Source: Patiria pectinifera (taxonomy: Eukaryota > Echinodermata > Asteroidea > Valvatida > Asterinidae). Taken from it: a stretch of 64,000 bases of DNA. Each line of letters begins with the position of its first letter. Within the stretch, counting starts at the first letter, position 1. The DNA lies in NCBI GenBank assembly GCA_029964075.1, contig CM057142.1:37016392-37080391 (forward strand). The letters run 5' to 3'. A program made the position numbers and the translations under genes. The notes beneath the pieces were generated by a model. It saw only the letters and a list, made by a program, of their open reading frames with translations. It had not been told where the DNA came from and ran no database searches. Below are positions 35,891 through 47,635 of the stretch, one piece after another.

Positions 35891-37690
35891 CCCCCATGAG
35901 AATACGCAAATGTCAGGGAGTCACAGCCATGCGTCCTAAAATGGGCCGGTACTTGTAGAGATTTTGGCGATTAAAGTTCCAGAAATGATATGCAAACTGA
36001 AAATGCAGTCACCGTTCGATTTACGAGCCAACAATAAAAGGCTAGACTGACCCTGGGGTTTCTTTTCGTTTGTCCTAGCGCTGAATAAACTAAACACTGA
36101 TTGGTGTCATGTCCAGCTTCATGCTACTTTAAGTAGTGGACGGACCTTAACCCTAGGATAAAAGTGGGGCAGACCACCACATTTATAATTAAAGTAAAAA
36201 GCCCATTGGCATTGAAAGGAAAAAGACATGTCAGAATAAGTTTGTTGGTACAGTTTAAATGACAGGTTTCAACCATCATTGGACCTTAAATAGATCCTGT
36301 AAAACTTTACCTAAAATGTGACGTCAAATGACCTGATATGACGTCATCATATCGTTACTTTAATTGTTACATCCCTCTCTGTCTATAATATTAAGTTTAA
36401 GATGACTTTGGCCAACAGTTGTGCAGATATAATTGAAAACACGTCACACCATTACTCAATTCAACTTTTCTATGTTACTTTCAACAAGACTTTTTTTTAC
36501 TACAATAACATTTTGTTGCATTATTATTTACTGCATGGGTTAATCGCATGAAGAGTGACACAATTTGGTCAATTATAGGCCTTTAATCAACTAATCCTGA
36601 TTGTAGCAGTGGGGCTTACTCATATTTATTTGGGCTGGCCTAGAACATGTGCCCTCATATTTCTTCATTCACCGAAACATTACAGCTGATTGGCAACTGA
36701 AGGAATTTGGTGACTTTCTTACTTGTGTTTCGGGTCTCCTTTTGACCCAAACTATGTTTGTGGGATGTCCCTTGTTCCTATGCGATCGTTAAAAAAATCC
36801 CTTATTAACATGACTTATTTTCATAAAATATATGGAACTGTGCATATTTTTTTAATTATCTTTTTTGCTTCTAAACTGGGTCACCCGCTAAACTGTGATG
36901 CATTATGGGAATCCAGGACGACAACTTATACGAAAAGCTGTTTACAGTTTTTAAGCATATCTGCACATTCATTTTACTTTGAGATGCATTTTTGAAGTCC
37001 AAGATTTGGCTTCTAAACCAAGCAAGAATGAAGTTGCTGCACACTTGACCCTGACCAACGTACGAAATATATATTATCAGAAATGTATTGAATTTTTCGG
37101 AAAGCGGCAACCTCAAGGGAAACTGCCAGAATATCCTTTATCCAATGGTAATCATTTCATTACGTCATTGCCATATAAGAATAAGCAAACATGGCCTCTT
37201 CGAGCACTGTGACTTTTTTTTACCTGGGTGGCAAAGGGTAGAAAGATGTTTTCTTTTGATATTACTTAAGAATCTATGGCAGGACAGGCCAGCCGTATGT
37301 ATAGGTATATCCGGATATGATCAATGACTTTATGGTAGTACCATATAGATGAAGCTGATCTCCCAAAAACGATTGTAACGACCCAATTTTTGATTATGTT
37401 ATGAGTCGTAACAGATGTTTCGATTCATCCAGCTTTGACCACAAGTATTCTTTGTGTAGTTTAAAGGGACACTGCAAAGGTATAAGACGACTAAACCATT
37501 TCTCGCTCTGCATTGGAACACTCGTTTCATTATAATATATTCATTTTCTGACACCTTTTTTTCATCAGAATATCATCCTGTAAAATAATGTGATATTTTA
37601 ATTAAGTTTAAGTACTTAAATATTATTATTAATCATTTCTGGTAATGAAACCAAGGATTCCTCAAAAGCGCCCTAGGCACTGTAGCTCGC
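35891..37690. other. No gene seen (intron of the gene model)
   Basis: CRE octamers occur at 36319 and 36339. Open frames at 36723-36995 and 36979-37212 show no domain and no convincing splice signals. Confidence 0.5.
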
Positions 37691-37905
37691 AAGCCTGAAG
37701 AAACCTGTGGAGAGAAGACAATGAGAAGAAGTTACAGTTTCAGAGGTGGGAGGAAAAGCCCAGAAGAATATTCTGGGGAAAACCCACGGAATCAGGTAGG
37801 GACTGGAAACCCAATCCACATATTGGCCCAGGCGGGATTCGAACCCTGGTCACAGCGGTGGAAGGCGAGGAAAGTACCGCTACGCCAACCTGACTCCCCT
37901 ATATG
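37691..37905 (-). mobile_element. tRNA-derived SINE
   Basis: On the minus strand the segment has an RNA polymerase III A-box-like TTGGCGTAGCGGTA and a good B box GGGTTCGAATCCC about 35 bp further on. It is followed by a body containing CCGTGGGTTTTCCCCAG-type sequence. The tRNA-like part spans about 37830-37905. It lies in the last long intron of the gene model. Confidence 0.65.
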
Positions 37906-38072
37906 CACCGTACTCGTTCATACAATGCATTCCTTGTGGTCACATATATGGATCGATTCAAATGGATTATGACAATGCATCTGAGGAACAACCATGTTAG
38001 AAACGGGTTTATAATCGAGGAAGAAATATTGAACAAAGCACCGGAAGCTGTTTTGCGTCAACACATATGTCA

Positions 38073-38394
38073 CAAGGGCGGATCCAGGGGGGAGGGCCAA
38101 AGGGGGCCATGCCCCCCTCAAAAAAAAACCGAAACTATTTTTTTTTAATTTTTATGTGACATCGCAATAAAGGCAGGCAATGAGCACACCACCATCTTTT
38201 CCTCAAAAAAACATTGGTTAAAGTGGTCAGAAGTTGCCTCAGATCGCACCACAGAGCATCTAGAATCCAAAAAATGTTCGGGGCCCTTAAACGGGCCCCG
38301 AACCCCACGCCGTAATTTTTTGGACCCACATTTTCGGGGGACCAACATTTTTTTAGGCCCCCCCCCCCGAAAATTTAGTTCTGGATCCGCCGAG
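38073..38394. mobile_element. GGCGGATCC-family non-autonomous hAT-like element
   Basis: The left end is CAAGGGCGGATCCAG, the right end CTGGATCCGCCGAG. The interior holds poly-C, ATGTGACATCGCAATAAAGG and a GGGGCCCTTAAACGGGCCCC palindrome. Ends of the form CAGGGGCGGATCCAG are common in hAT MITEs. Flanks ATATGT and ATATGG are similar but do not prove a target duplication. Relatives lie at 11503-11755 and, as fragments, at 58377-58500 and 58570-58690. Confidence 0.7.
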
Positions 38395-38484
38395 GATATG
38401 GCAGGAACACTGTACGGATTCCTTTTAGGACTTATTTCTGCAGCCACCCTGAGGTTTATTCAGGAATGATGATACCTTCTTTGG

Positions 38485-38692
38485 CCGCAAAATCTTGTTT
38501 TTGGAAGTAGGCCTTTAAATCTAGCAAACCTTGTCTTTGGAAGTGTACGTTTAGCAAACCTTGTTTTTGGAAGTATAAATTTAGCAAACTCTCTTTTTGG
38601 ACGTTATAAATTAGCAACCATTTTTTGGGGGGGAAATATACATTTAGCAAACCCTAAGTGTTTTTGGAAGTATAAATTTAGCAAACCTCGGT
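38485..38692. repeat. ~30-bp tandem repeat
   Basis: About six imperfect copies of TTTAGCAAACC followed by TTGTTTTTGGAAGTATAAA occur in tandem. The last copies end just before the gypsy fragment, and TTTAGCAAACC also occurs at the first stop in that fragment (38991), perhaps by chance. Confidence 0.75.
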
Positions 38693-38732
38693 TTATTGCT
38701 ATTATTTGTATGAAAGCCTTGTTTTTGTTGGC

Positions 38733-39645
38733 AGTATCCAACGAAGAACCAGATGCACCGACGCCTAGCCCAGATACTACTGACAGTCTACATCAAACTC
38801 CTGAAGAAGTCCTAACGGATCAAGTAAAGAACGTGACAGCAAAAGGAGTTTCTGACGTCATCCCGTCATCAGATCTGTCCAGAGCTGCACTTGAAGATGA
38901 GACTCAGAAGATTCAGCTCCATGATCTTCTTCAGAAACCTGTAGATGTCTTCTCCGTCGATTCTCTAGATTTTGGACGCACTATAACGATTTAGCAAACC
39001 ATACCACTGATTGACGACAAACCTTTTGGTCTACCTCACCGGCGGATACCACCATCCCAATACCAAGCTGTACGAGAATACAAACATGCAATGGAGGAGT
39101 CTGGAACAATCAGACGTAGCAGCAGTCTTAAGGCATCTCCTATTGTCATTGTCCACAAGAAAGAGGGTTCGTTGAGGATTTGTATTGATTATCGGCAGTT
39201 AAACAGCAAAACAGTCCGCGACGCATTCCCACTCCATCGAATTGCAGACGAGCTGGACGCGCTTGGGAATGCTACTCTATTTGCAACGCTAGATCTGACT
39301 TCAGGCTATTGGCAAGTGGAAGTTCACAAAAAGTACTAAGTCAAGACTGCCTTCACAACACCTATGGGTCTCTTCAAATGTAACAAGATGCCTTTTGAAC
39401 TCCAAAAATGCGCCTGCGATTTTTCAGAGGCTGATGCAGACCTGCTTGGGCAACCAAAATTACTCGACGACATCATCGTGTACTCGGCAACATTTGAAGA
39501 ACACATCCAGCGTCTAGAGAAGGTTTCTTTCGTCAACATGGACTCAAGTTGAAGCCGTCTAATTACTTCCTCCTGAGGAAAGAATTCAAGTACCTTGGTC
39601 ATTTTGTGTCTTCGCAGAGTATCTCAACTGATCCTGAGAAAGTTT
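38733..39645 (+). pseudogene. Ty3/gypsy retrotransposon pol fragment, inactive
   Basis: The frame carries the N-terminal part of a Ty3/gypsy reverse transcriptase: a QKPVDVFS-type leader, then GSLRICIDYRQLN near 39165, then FATLDLTSGYWQVEV near 39285, the KTAFTTPMGLF block near 39343, and LDDIIVYS near 39460 where the catalytic YxDD-type core would be expected. It is broken by in-frame stops at 38992 (TAG) and 39337 (TAA), a frameshift near 39545, and truncation soon after a STDPEKV block. No LTR, RNase H or integrase was found. It is a dead fragment in the last intron of the gene model. Confidence 0.9.
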
Positions 39646-41870
39646 TATATGAAGCGTCGGTAATACGTTATTGGTTTTTAGGACCAGACCGTCCTTTACT
39701 AAAGTTGACACTTATTCACGCTTTCTTTGTACTTTGGGGTGGCTCTTTATTGAACTCCATTTAATGTTATGATGTATATTTTTGATTGATTAATTAGTCC
39801 TAGATATTATTTTTTATGTCCTTTAATGTTTTCCTTTAATACTTTTTGTAGTGTGATTCAAATTCTGACTGGAGACCAAGGAAGACACATCAAATTTATT
39901 ACGTCTTTCCTTTTCCTGTTTTTCAGAAATAACCTTCAGAACATAGTTGCCAAGTCCTCTTCCCAATTATTGACCCCGACCAACCAGGGTCACATCAATA
40001 TGAAATGCCATACTGCATTGGCGGGATAAGATTGGAACATTTTAATTTCGAAAACAATCGTGTTTTCTTCATGAGATGGAATGTTTGCGTCGGGGTGACG
40101 TAAATCAATATTAGGTTTTGCCCTTCACCGACGTATTTTTTTTCTGCAACTTTCACTCGGGAGGTAACGCTGAGTATACATTGTTTATACGACGGTGAAG
40201 GAAAAACCTAATATTGAATCGTGTTTTTGTAACACACGACACGACGAATTGATTCTGTTTTTACATACACAAAAACCAAACGCTAAGGTAACGCACATGC
40301 AGGCTCCAGACTATTTCTCATTTACATGTTCAAAATTTCTGCACATGCAAATGATCCAATACCAAGGTGAGAGAGCAGGTAGTTCATTTGAGTCCAAATT
40401 TCATGTGACACTGAAAAAGTGTTTAAGACCAGCCACCTGAAAACGAGCTCTTGAACAATATATTGGGTAAACTGTCTGAGCTATTTACCATGGGCGACTT
40501 TTGTCGACAAGAAGTAGCCCCCTGCTGGTTCCCATGGGCGACTTTAGTCGACCAGGAAACCACACACAAAACACCCTCAACACAGATATATTCACTACTT
40601 TTCAGAAAGGCGGCATGTTGATATGTTTGGCCACCCATACATCAACTATATACCAGCTGAAAGAGTGTTTTCGGATCTTTCTATTGGTGTGGTTTATTTA
40701 TAGTGTTACTATACAAAAAAAAATGAGAAAAGTGCTTCAGAAGTATCCACGCACAATTTGAGGTATGAAGTGCCATTTGGTCAGGTGGTGAAATGGCTTG
40801 CAGTTTGATAATTGGGAACAGATGAACAAAAAGGCATAACTTTCTTATATTTGCACGTATGGACTTTATTTTTACATCACATAAAAGAGTAAGGTTTAAG
40901 AAACAAACTTTACACACAACATTTATGATTTTAATCACTCCTTGGCAATGGAAATCTGGGTTGAAAAAAGTTAGTTTTTGACTCGTGCTCATTTTGTTCA
41001 CGCTCTAGTAATTTCCGCATGACTGAGCAAACAATTTGGTCCTGGGGAGAGCCTAGTCAATAAACAATGTGGGCATGAAAGGGTTATCGCTAATTAGTTT
41101 CTTTCTTGGTCATGCGTATAAGTTGATGTCCATGCTTTATATTTAACAAGCTGATTAACCCGGTCATAGATCGGATAGGGCGTATTGTTGGGGATGAAAA
41201 TGTGGGGAGTTAATTGTAAATGGGGGATATAGTTGAGGAGACATGCAGTTATAGAAAAGCAATTTCTGTGGTGTGATCTGAGGCAATTTCTCACCACTAA
41301 AACCAATTTCAGCAAAAAATCATCATTTACAGTTTTGAGTTTGGAGTAATTGAATCAGCTACATGTATTCTGAGCAATAGAATAATTATTGTAGGCTACA
41401 ATTTGTATTGTACAAAAAGTGTGTGTGGGGGGGGGGGAACCAAACAATGTCCTCCCGCTTTAAAATGGGGGGGGGGGGGGCGTTCCTCCTGTCCCCCGTC
41501 GATTTACCCACATGATAATTATGTACCATGGCTACTGTCTGTAAATGTTCCCGTTGGCCTGTTCAATTGGCATTTTGTGAGGCTGTCACATTTGGAAAAC
41601 ACAGTGAAAAGGTTACCGTACACAGGCGAAGGCTGATTGTACAGTTTTGACAATAAATCATAATGCAATAAAACGTGAAGGTGTCATTTAAAATGAAAAT
41701 GTTGAGTGTTATTACCATAAAATTACAAACGGTCTGAATCATGGAGGATGTTCGTAATTAAGTTTCAGTATTGGACTCTTCAACAAACGTAAACTTGAAC
41801 TTCTTACAATTTGCGAGACCGTCTGCGAGGAAAAAGTCGATTTAACTCATATTCAAGTTGGTTCTACCAT
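39646..41870. other. No gene seen (intron) apart from a hairpin element
   Basis: Only a hairpin MITE at 40081-40219, poly-G runs near 41433 and 41466, and the short repeat CCATGGGCGACTTT near 40488 and 40532 stand out. Open frames are short and unrecognised. Confidence 0.5.
40081..40219. mobile_element. Hairpin element of the GCGTCGGGGTGA family
   Basis: AATATTAGGTTTTGCCCTTC at the left pairs with the complement near 40190-40215 (GAAGGAAAAACCTAATATT), with TTCACCGACG inside. Two relatives form part of the composite SINE at 56677-57056, which supports a mobile origin. Confidence 0.6.
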
Positions 41871-42832
41871 CTATATAAGAGCAAGTTTTACACGGCCTCC
41901 GAGAAATGTTTGTTCCCGAAAGGATCCGAGACCGCGGTCTCCCGCGACACCAAAATGGCTCCACGTCCGAAAAATGTGGGTGTATTCCGCCAGGTCGGAC
42001 ACTTTTTCCTCGATTTTTTTGTGACTGCATTTAAGATCGCGATATTGGAAGCAATTATGCATCGATCCTTAGGCCCCCGAAATTATAACGCGACACTAAA
42101 TTATACGTGGCGGGCAGCGAACTCACAACGTTCAGCCTTGGTGGAAGCATGGAGCTATAAACACATGTCATAATGGAAGCAACAGAGCACTATATCACGT
42201 CACGTGCTTGCGCTTCAAATAGCGAGCACCGTAGACCCAACCTCGTTTTCAGGGAGTGGAGCAGGCTGCCTTACGCGTTGCCATTGACGGTTTTAAGCCC
42301 GAAAGTACTACGCAGTGTAGACTTTCGATTGGAGAGACCGCACAAGGCATACTATTATGTAGTCCTTCTGAGTATTCGTTGCACTCAGCGCAGGGGCGGC
42401 CTAGCAAAGCATAGGAAACAATAAGGACACTTGGTGGCCATGCACCATGGAGAAACAATATTTTGCCAAGGTCACCCTATACTACCGTTTGGTGAACACT
42501 TTTGCAGAACGGCCAAGTAAAACACGTAAACGAAACCCCTACGTTGAAGCAGCAAAAAAAAGCCAGCACGGGGGCGGCCAGGCAGTCAACGTGAAAGCGC
42601 ACACGACGGCAAATTCCTGTGCAACTACGCAGTCACGAAAAATCGACGAAACGGATCGCCGGTCCGTTCGGGAAAATTAGGACGACCCGAAGTGTCCGAC
42701 CCGGCGAAAGACACCCTCCGTATTTTCCACGGACTTGGAGCGATTTGGCGCCGCGGGAGACCTCGGTCTCGGATCCTTTCAGGAGCAAACATCATCTCGG
42801 AGGCCGAGTAAAACTTGCTCTTATATATATAG
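41871..42832. mobile_element. Foldback-like element with ~150-bp inverted repeats
   Basis: The left arm (41871-42015) starts CTATATAAGAGCAAGTTTTA and includes GGCCTCCGAGA, AAGGATCCGAGACCG, GTCTCCCGCG and GGTCGGACACTT. The right arm (about 42685-42832) carries the same blocks reversed. The centre encodes nothing recognisable. No target duplication was found. It lies 310 bp before the GTPase exon. Confidence 0.75.
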
Positions 42833-43145
42833 ATACACAGGGAATCACAATAGCAAACCGGATATCCACAATATAAATGACATAAATATTTCCCTGCGTA
42901 AGTAAATGAACTAAAAAAGAGAGAAATAAATTCGAATTAAGTACAAGGAGGTATAATCTGAACTGCAGGACTATATAAAAATGCCTTTTGACCAAAAACT
43001 TCTTTCTTACATATTGTAAGTCATAGTTAGTTGACGGTAAGATTTCAATTACATCTAATGAGGAATTTGGGTTGCACTCAAGTAATGACTAAATCGAATT
43101 TCGGTTCCCATAATTTTTATCATATTATGTTCTTGGTCTTTTTAG

Positions 43146-44894
43146 GTTAAGTCCGAGCATAGCGTCTTCACCATGAGTACCGCCAGCTCCAGTGACAGCC
43201 CGCCAAGTGTACTCAGGTATGCAAAACAGCTTGCCCATCAATGCACCCCAATTGTTTCTTCAAAAGCTGGGCACCCGGATGTTTTTGTGGTTCCTTTGAA
43301 GAAGATGAAGTCAGTTTCGTCGTCACAAAAAATCCGTAGTTATAGTTGCGGTGTGCCATCAAGGATGCCCTTGCCTCACAAGGTAATAATAGTCGTTGGT
43401 GCTACAGGCACCGGCAAGAGTACCCTAATCAATGCGATGGCCAATTACACCTTAGGGGTGAAGTGGGAAGATAACTTCAGATTCAAGCTGGTAGATGAAC
43501 GAGGGGAAGCGTCTGGATCACAGGCTCATAGCCAAACACAAAATATAACATCGTACACAATCCACAGTAATGATCAAATCAACATTCCCTACACGTTGAC
43601 AATCATTGACTCGCCAGGGTTTGGGGATACTAGAGGTATTGAGCACGATAAAGCTATTGCTGAACAGATCCGGGAGTTTTTCTCTCACCGTGAAACCCAT
43701 GGTGTGGATCACATTGATGCTGTAGGTTTCGTTGTTCAGGCTTCACAAGCACGTCTCACCCCGACACAGAGATATGTCTTTGAGTCAATTCTTGCCATTT
43801 TTGGTAAGGATATTGAGCCAAATATATTGCTGCTGATCACCTACTGTGACGGGCAAACACCGAAAGTCCTCGAGGCAGTTAAAGAGGCAAAGTTACCTTT
43901 CGGTAATACGTTTAAATTCAACAACTCGGCACTGTTTGCTAGTCAAGGAGATGGTGGATGGTCGTTTGCTGCAATGTTCTGGCAAATGGGGTATGAAAGT
44001 ATGAATGCGTTTTTCAATACTCTTGAGGACCTACAGCCGCAAAGTCTTAGTCTCACAATAGAAGTTCTGAACGAACGAAAATGTCTGGAGATTGCTCTGA
44101 AAGGGTTGCAACCTCAGATTCAGTTCGCTTGTGAACAGAGGGAGCAGTTAAATAAAGATAAACAAATGCTTAAAAAGCATGAAAAGGATATAGAGGCAAA
44201 TAAGTCTTTCGAATACGTGGGTAAAGTTCCAAAGCTTACACAAATTGGACATGAGGGCAACTGCTCCACAAATTGTCCCAAATGCCTCTACACCTGCCAT
44301 CACCCATGTACCTTAAGTCCAACAACGTTTTTTTGCCATGCAATGAGCTGGATAGGCTATTGCACTGTGTGCCCTGGCAAGTGTTCCTCGAGTGCCCACG
44401 TTCACGAGAACTTTAGGTATGAGTGGAATATGGTAAAAGAGAAACAGACGTACGCTGACATCGAGAACCGATACAGAGACGCACAGGGTCGAAAACAAAC
44501 CCTTGAAGAAGTGATCAAGAAAGTCGAAGCTGATCTAGTTAAATCAGAAGCTGCTGTGTCTGAGTTGATCGATGAGTCTCACCGTTGTACCCAGCGCCTT
44601 GAACAGATCGCCCTCAAGCCTAATCCCGTAGGAGTAATAGAGTACCTAGACCTGTTGATTGAATCAGAGAAAGCAACAAAAAACAAAGATTGGCAGAAGA
44701 GAGTTGTGAATCTGGAAAATGCAAAAAAACGAGAAAAGACGAAGGCTGCAGTCAAAAATGAAACTGCATCGGGCAATAGTCCGAGCAGAGACGCACATGA
44801 TCAAAAACATAGCTCTGAAGGAATAACCGAGAAAGCTGAATCGGGGACTAGCTGGGGCATGTTTTGGAGAAAAATAAGAGGCCCATTTCGGTAA
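43146..44894 (+). CDS. Large P-loop GTPase with Cys/His cluster (terminal exon)
   Basis: The frame is open from the acceptor at 43145 (TCTTGGTCTTTTTAG) to TAA at 44892; an ATG with A at -3 lies at 43173 (573 residues). From that Met: P-loop GATGTGKST at 76-84, G3 motif DSPGFGDT at 146-153, and a G4-like TYCDG at 223-227 in place of TKxD. A Cys/His-rich block at 360-411 (CPKCLYTCHHPC, CTVCPGKC) probably binds zinc. Coiled-coil-like helices lie at about 297-345 and 412-480, and the C-terminal tail is basic. The layout matches a family of AIG1/septin-like GTPases known in fish and invertebrates, often expanded. The function is unknown; it probably acts as a nucleotide-switched oligomer in the cytosol. 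The phase-0 start fits exon D, but the exon could be a separate gene. I saw no AATAAA or ATTAAA in the next 1 kb. Confidence 0.92.
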   Translation, partial: VKSEHSVFTMSTASSSDSPPSVLRYAKQLAHQCTPIVSSKAGHPDVFVVPLKKMKSVSSSQKIRSYSCGVPSRMPLPHKVIIVVGATGTGKSTLINAMANYTLGVKWEDNFRFKLVDERGEASGSQAHSQTQNITSYTIHSNDQINIPYTLTIIDSPGFGDTRGIEHDKAIAEQIREFFSHRETHGVDHIDAVGFVVQASQARLTPTQRYVFESILAIFGKDIEPNILLLITYCDGQTPKVLEAVKEAKLPFGNTFKFNNSALFASQGDGGWSFAAMFWQMGYESMNAFFNTLEDLQPQSLSLTIEVLNERKCLEIALKGLQPQIQFACEQREQLNKDKQMLKKHEKDIEANKSFEYVGKVPKLTQIGHEGNCSTNCPKCLYTCHHPCTLSPTTFFCHAMSWIGYCTVCPGKCSSSAHVHENFRYEWNMVKEKQTYADIENRYRDAQGRKQTLEEVIKKVEADLVKSEAAVSELIDESHRCTQRLEQIALKPNPVGVIEYLDLLIESEKATKNKDWQKRVVNLENAKKREKTKAAVKNETASGNSPSRDAHDQKHSSEGITEKAESGTSWGMFWRKIRGPFR

Positions 44895-47635
44895 ACATGT
44901 CGGCAAAAGAATCGCAGTAAAATTGCGCTGCACGTCCCGTAAATATTCACTAGCGACATTTAACTGGGAATTAGGAAGGAAGTTAATTGAATTCATGTAC
45001 ACTTACATGTATGACCTTTGTCTTTCAACTCCTACTGTAGAGTGAAGTTTAGACAACGCTTCCTATTCCGAAGAAAAGTACAGCCATATTACCATGATTA
45101 GCTGGAAGAACATAATGTCCTTTTTTCTGCGATATTTTGCATTTTTTTAACGAAAACTCTTTTTTTTCCGAGTGGCTGTTAACATCTCTTGGAAAGCAAA
45201 TACCGCTACTTTGAACAGCGCCCCCGTGGGGAGAATGGGGCCAGCCCCCCCCCCCCTCCACCCCAGTAGCATATTCCCATTATATTTTTGGAAGATGTAA
45301 CCGCGCAATTAAGGCGCTGTCTGATCGAACAGAGGGGTTAATTCAAAAGGAACTGCGTCTCCCGCAGCATGTAAGGGGCACTCGAGTTAAGGTTGGATCA
45401 TGGACATTCAGCTAGTAAAAAGCGCGTACTTAGTGATGTGTGTTATACATGACGTCTGCTCCATAACTTAAGCTGAAACTGAAGAAACATATTCTTGACC
45501 AGGTCCGTATGTTACAACTGAGGTCCGTACGTAACAACTACGCCGGACAATCAAACCAGCTTGAAACTTGGAACATTATTATACAATTAAGACATTCAAC
45601 TGTGGGCCTGTGTACAAAGCAAGCATGAGATGAAATATATTGTGACTCAACGAAATCGCGGCATCACCCATAGATTGTCAGAGCAGGGTCCAATCTCATT
45701 GAAGAACACATTGACATACAAGTAAACCCGCCTGGAAAACTTCAGAGTAAGGTTGCCATATCTTTTGCCTTTCTTTCCTGAACTCTACTCTGTTTTTCTT
45801 GAACCCTTTCTTCGCCACACTCAGTGAGCTGGGTGTAGCTTTTGCGTTTGCTCCAAGGAATGAAATAAGTTGCTTTCTTGATGCTACATCGTCCCGTATT
45901 AAGATGCAACTTTAAACATTTCATATCGCACTTTGAGGATTGTTTGTGACACTATTCCCATGTGAGTTTTTATGTCTGTGGTTTGATATTGTCCATAATT
46001 TAAAAGTTGCTTAAGATTCATTGTTTTCTTTCATGATGTGTTTGGTTTATTGAAGCGTAATGTTAAATTTCCAGTGCAGTTTTGTGTTGAGTAAATTGTG
46101 CTGTATCGTTTAGATCTTTTGGTTAATTATTATTATTATGATTGCACAGAAAACTGCGAAGATAGAATATCATTGTACAAAAAAATGACTAATTAGTTAA
46201 TAGGCAGGAAATTACTCATAGTGAAGCATGTGACGTAAAGCAGTTTGATATGAAGTGATGCCTTTGATGCAATTTGGCGGGTCTAAGGACTACTTATTCT
46301 TTTAAATTAAAGGAGTCCCAAAACCAAGGGGCACTACCCAAAAAAGATACCAAAAAGTGGTTACCTTACACAAGCTATAAGTAATCTATTTTGCGGATGG
46401 TTTTCAAGATTTGGGCATTGTGTTAAAGTCATTTATGATATGGTTATCATCTGCGATTTCAGTGTTCTTTTTACATTGCACTATAGCAAGAATTCGATTA
46501 TTTAATGTATATTAAATGAGTTATTATTGTGTGTTTATATAATTTTATGTATGGATTTGTCAAACGATGTACGTGGTTACATTAAATTGAAACCAATAAT
46601 CTTCAAAAGGAATTAGTATTAAGAACACGCAGAATGTGTAGAAATATGATATGAATGACAGTGATGGTTAGTGCGCGTCCGTACAGGACATGTATAGTCA
46701 AAGTTTAACGTCGACGCTAAGTTGAGATAGATTTGATAAACAGGAATTTAGTATCTAAGTATTTGACTTTAGATAGTCAACGAGTAGGAAGTAGATTTGA
46801 CAACCGCATTAAAGAAGTGTTATTAAAATAAAGTTAATAAAAATAATTAAGAAAGTTAAGAAAATGTGAACTTTAAAAAAAAAAAAAAAATTTAAATTGA
46901 GTCAATGAATACATAGGTATAAAGTGCCTACTAGTTGGGAAAAAACACTATACCCGACTCCAAAAAAGTGGCCACACTATATATTGCGGCTGATGGAGCA
47001 GCTATCAGTACTTTTATCGTCGATAGCTGTGAAATTGTAAAGCATGCATATTAGGAAATGATTCCTAATATAATTGCTAAAGAGATTTCTGTTCTTAAAA
47101 ACGCGTTGCATTGCTGACGTGAGTAAACACATTTATATATTAATATGTATGTTTATATGTATTAATGGATATGTAACAAAAATTGTTATTGGCTTACTTC
47201 TCTTGATGATTTTCTGGTTCCAAATTTCGAGTTTGCGGCGTGCAAAGGATTCCCGCGGATTTTGTTTCTTCAAAAGTGTCAATTTGACAAAAAAAGTGCC
47301 ATTTTTACCGTGAAAGGTATGAGGTCAAATAGGTCGAAGTGTGTGTAGTTGAAAAAGTCATAAATGAGCGGAAAAGTAGTTAGATGTCAAACTGCTGAAA
47401 AGTAACTTAATATTATTATAATCATACTTACAAAAAAACCGGCTATTTTATGAGCCAATATTTGGGTGTGAAACTATTCTAAATTGTTTTCGGTTTTATT
47501 CAATGACTAACTTTCAAGTGTAATTCATTACAGAAAGAGCAAAGAGCCGCGTGCTACATGTTTATTCACAAGCTTGATAATATCTGTTTGTACAAGTTTG
47601 AGGTCAAAATACACGCTGTACATAATATCCCCCCT
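44895..47635. other. No gene seen
   Basis: The 3' untranslated region of the GTPase gene must begin here. AATAAA first appears near 46827, followed by an A-run near 46876. A poly-C run lies near 45247. Short open frames lack support. Confidence 0.5.

Noticed and set aside
36979-37212. 77-residue open frame with a protein-like composition
   Set aside because: No domain, no convincing splice signals, and an overlapping frame on the opposite strand is equally long.
41811-42876. Several open frames of 60-120 residues
   Set aside because: They lie in the arms and centre of the foldback element, and appear in both orientations.
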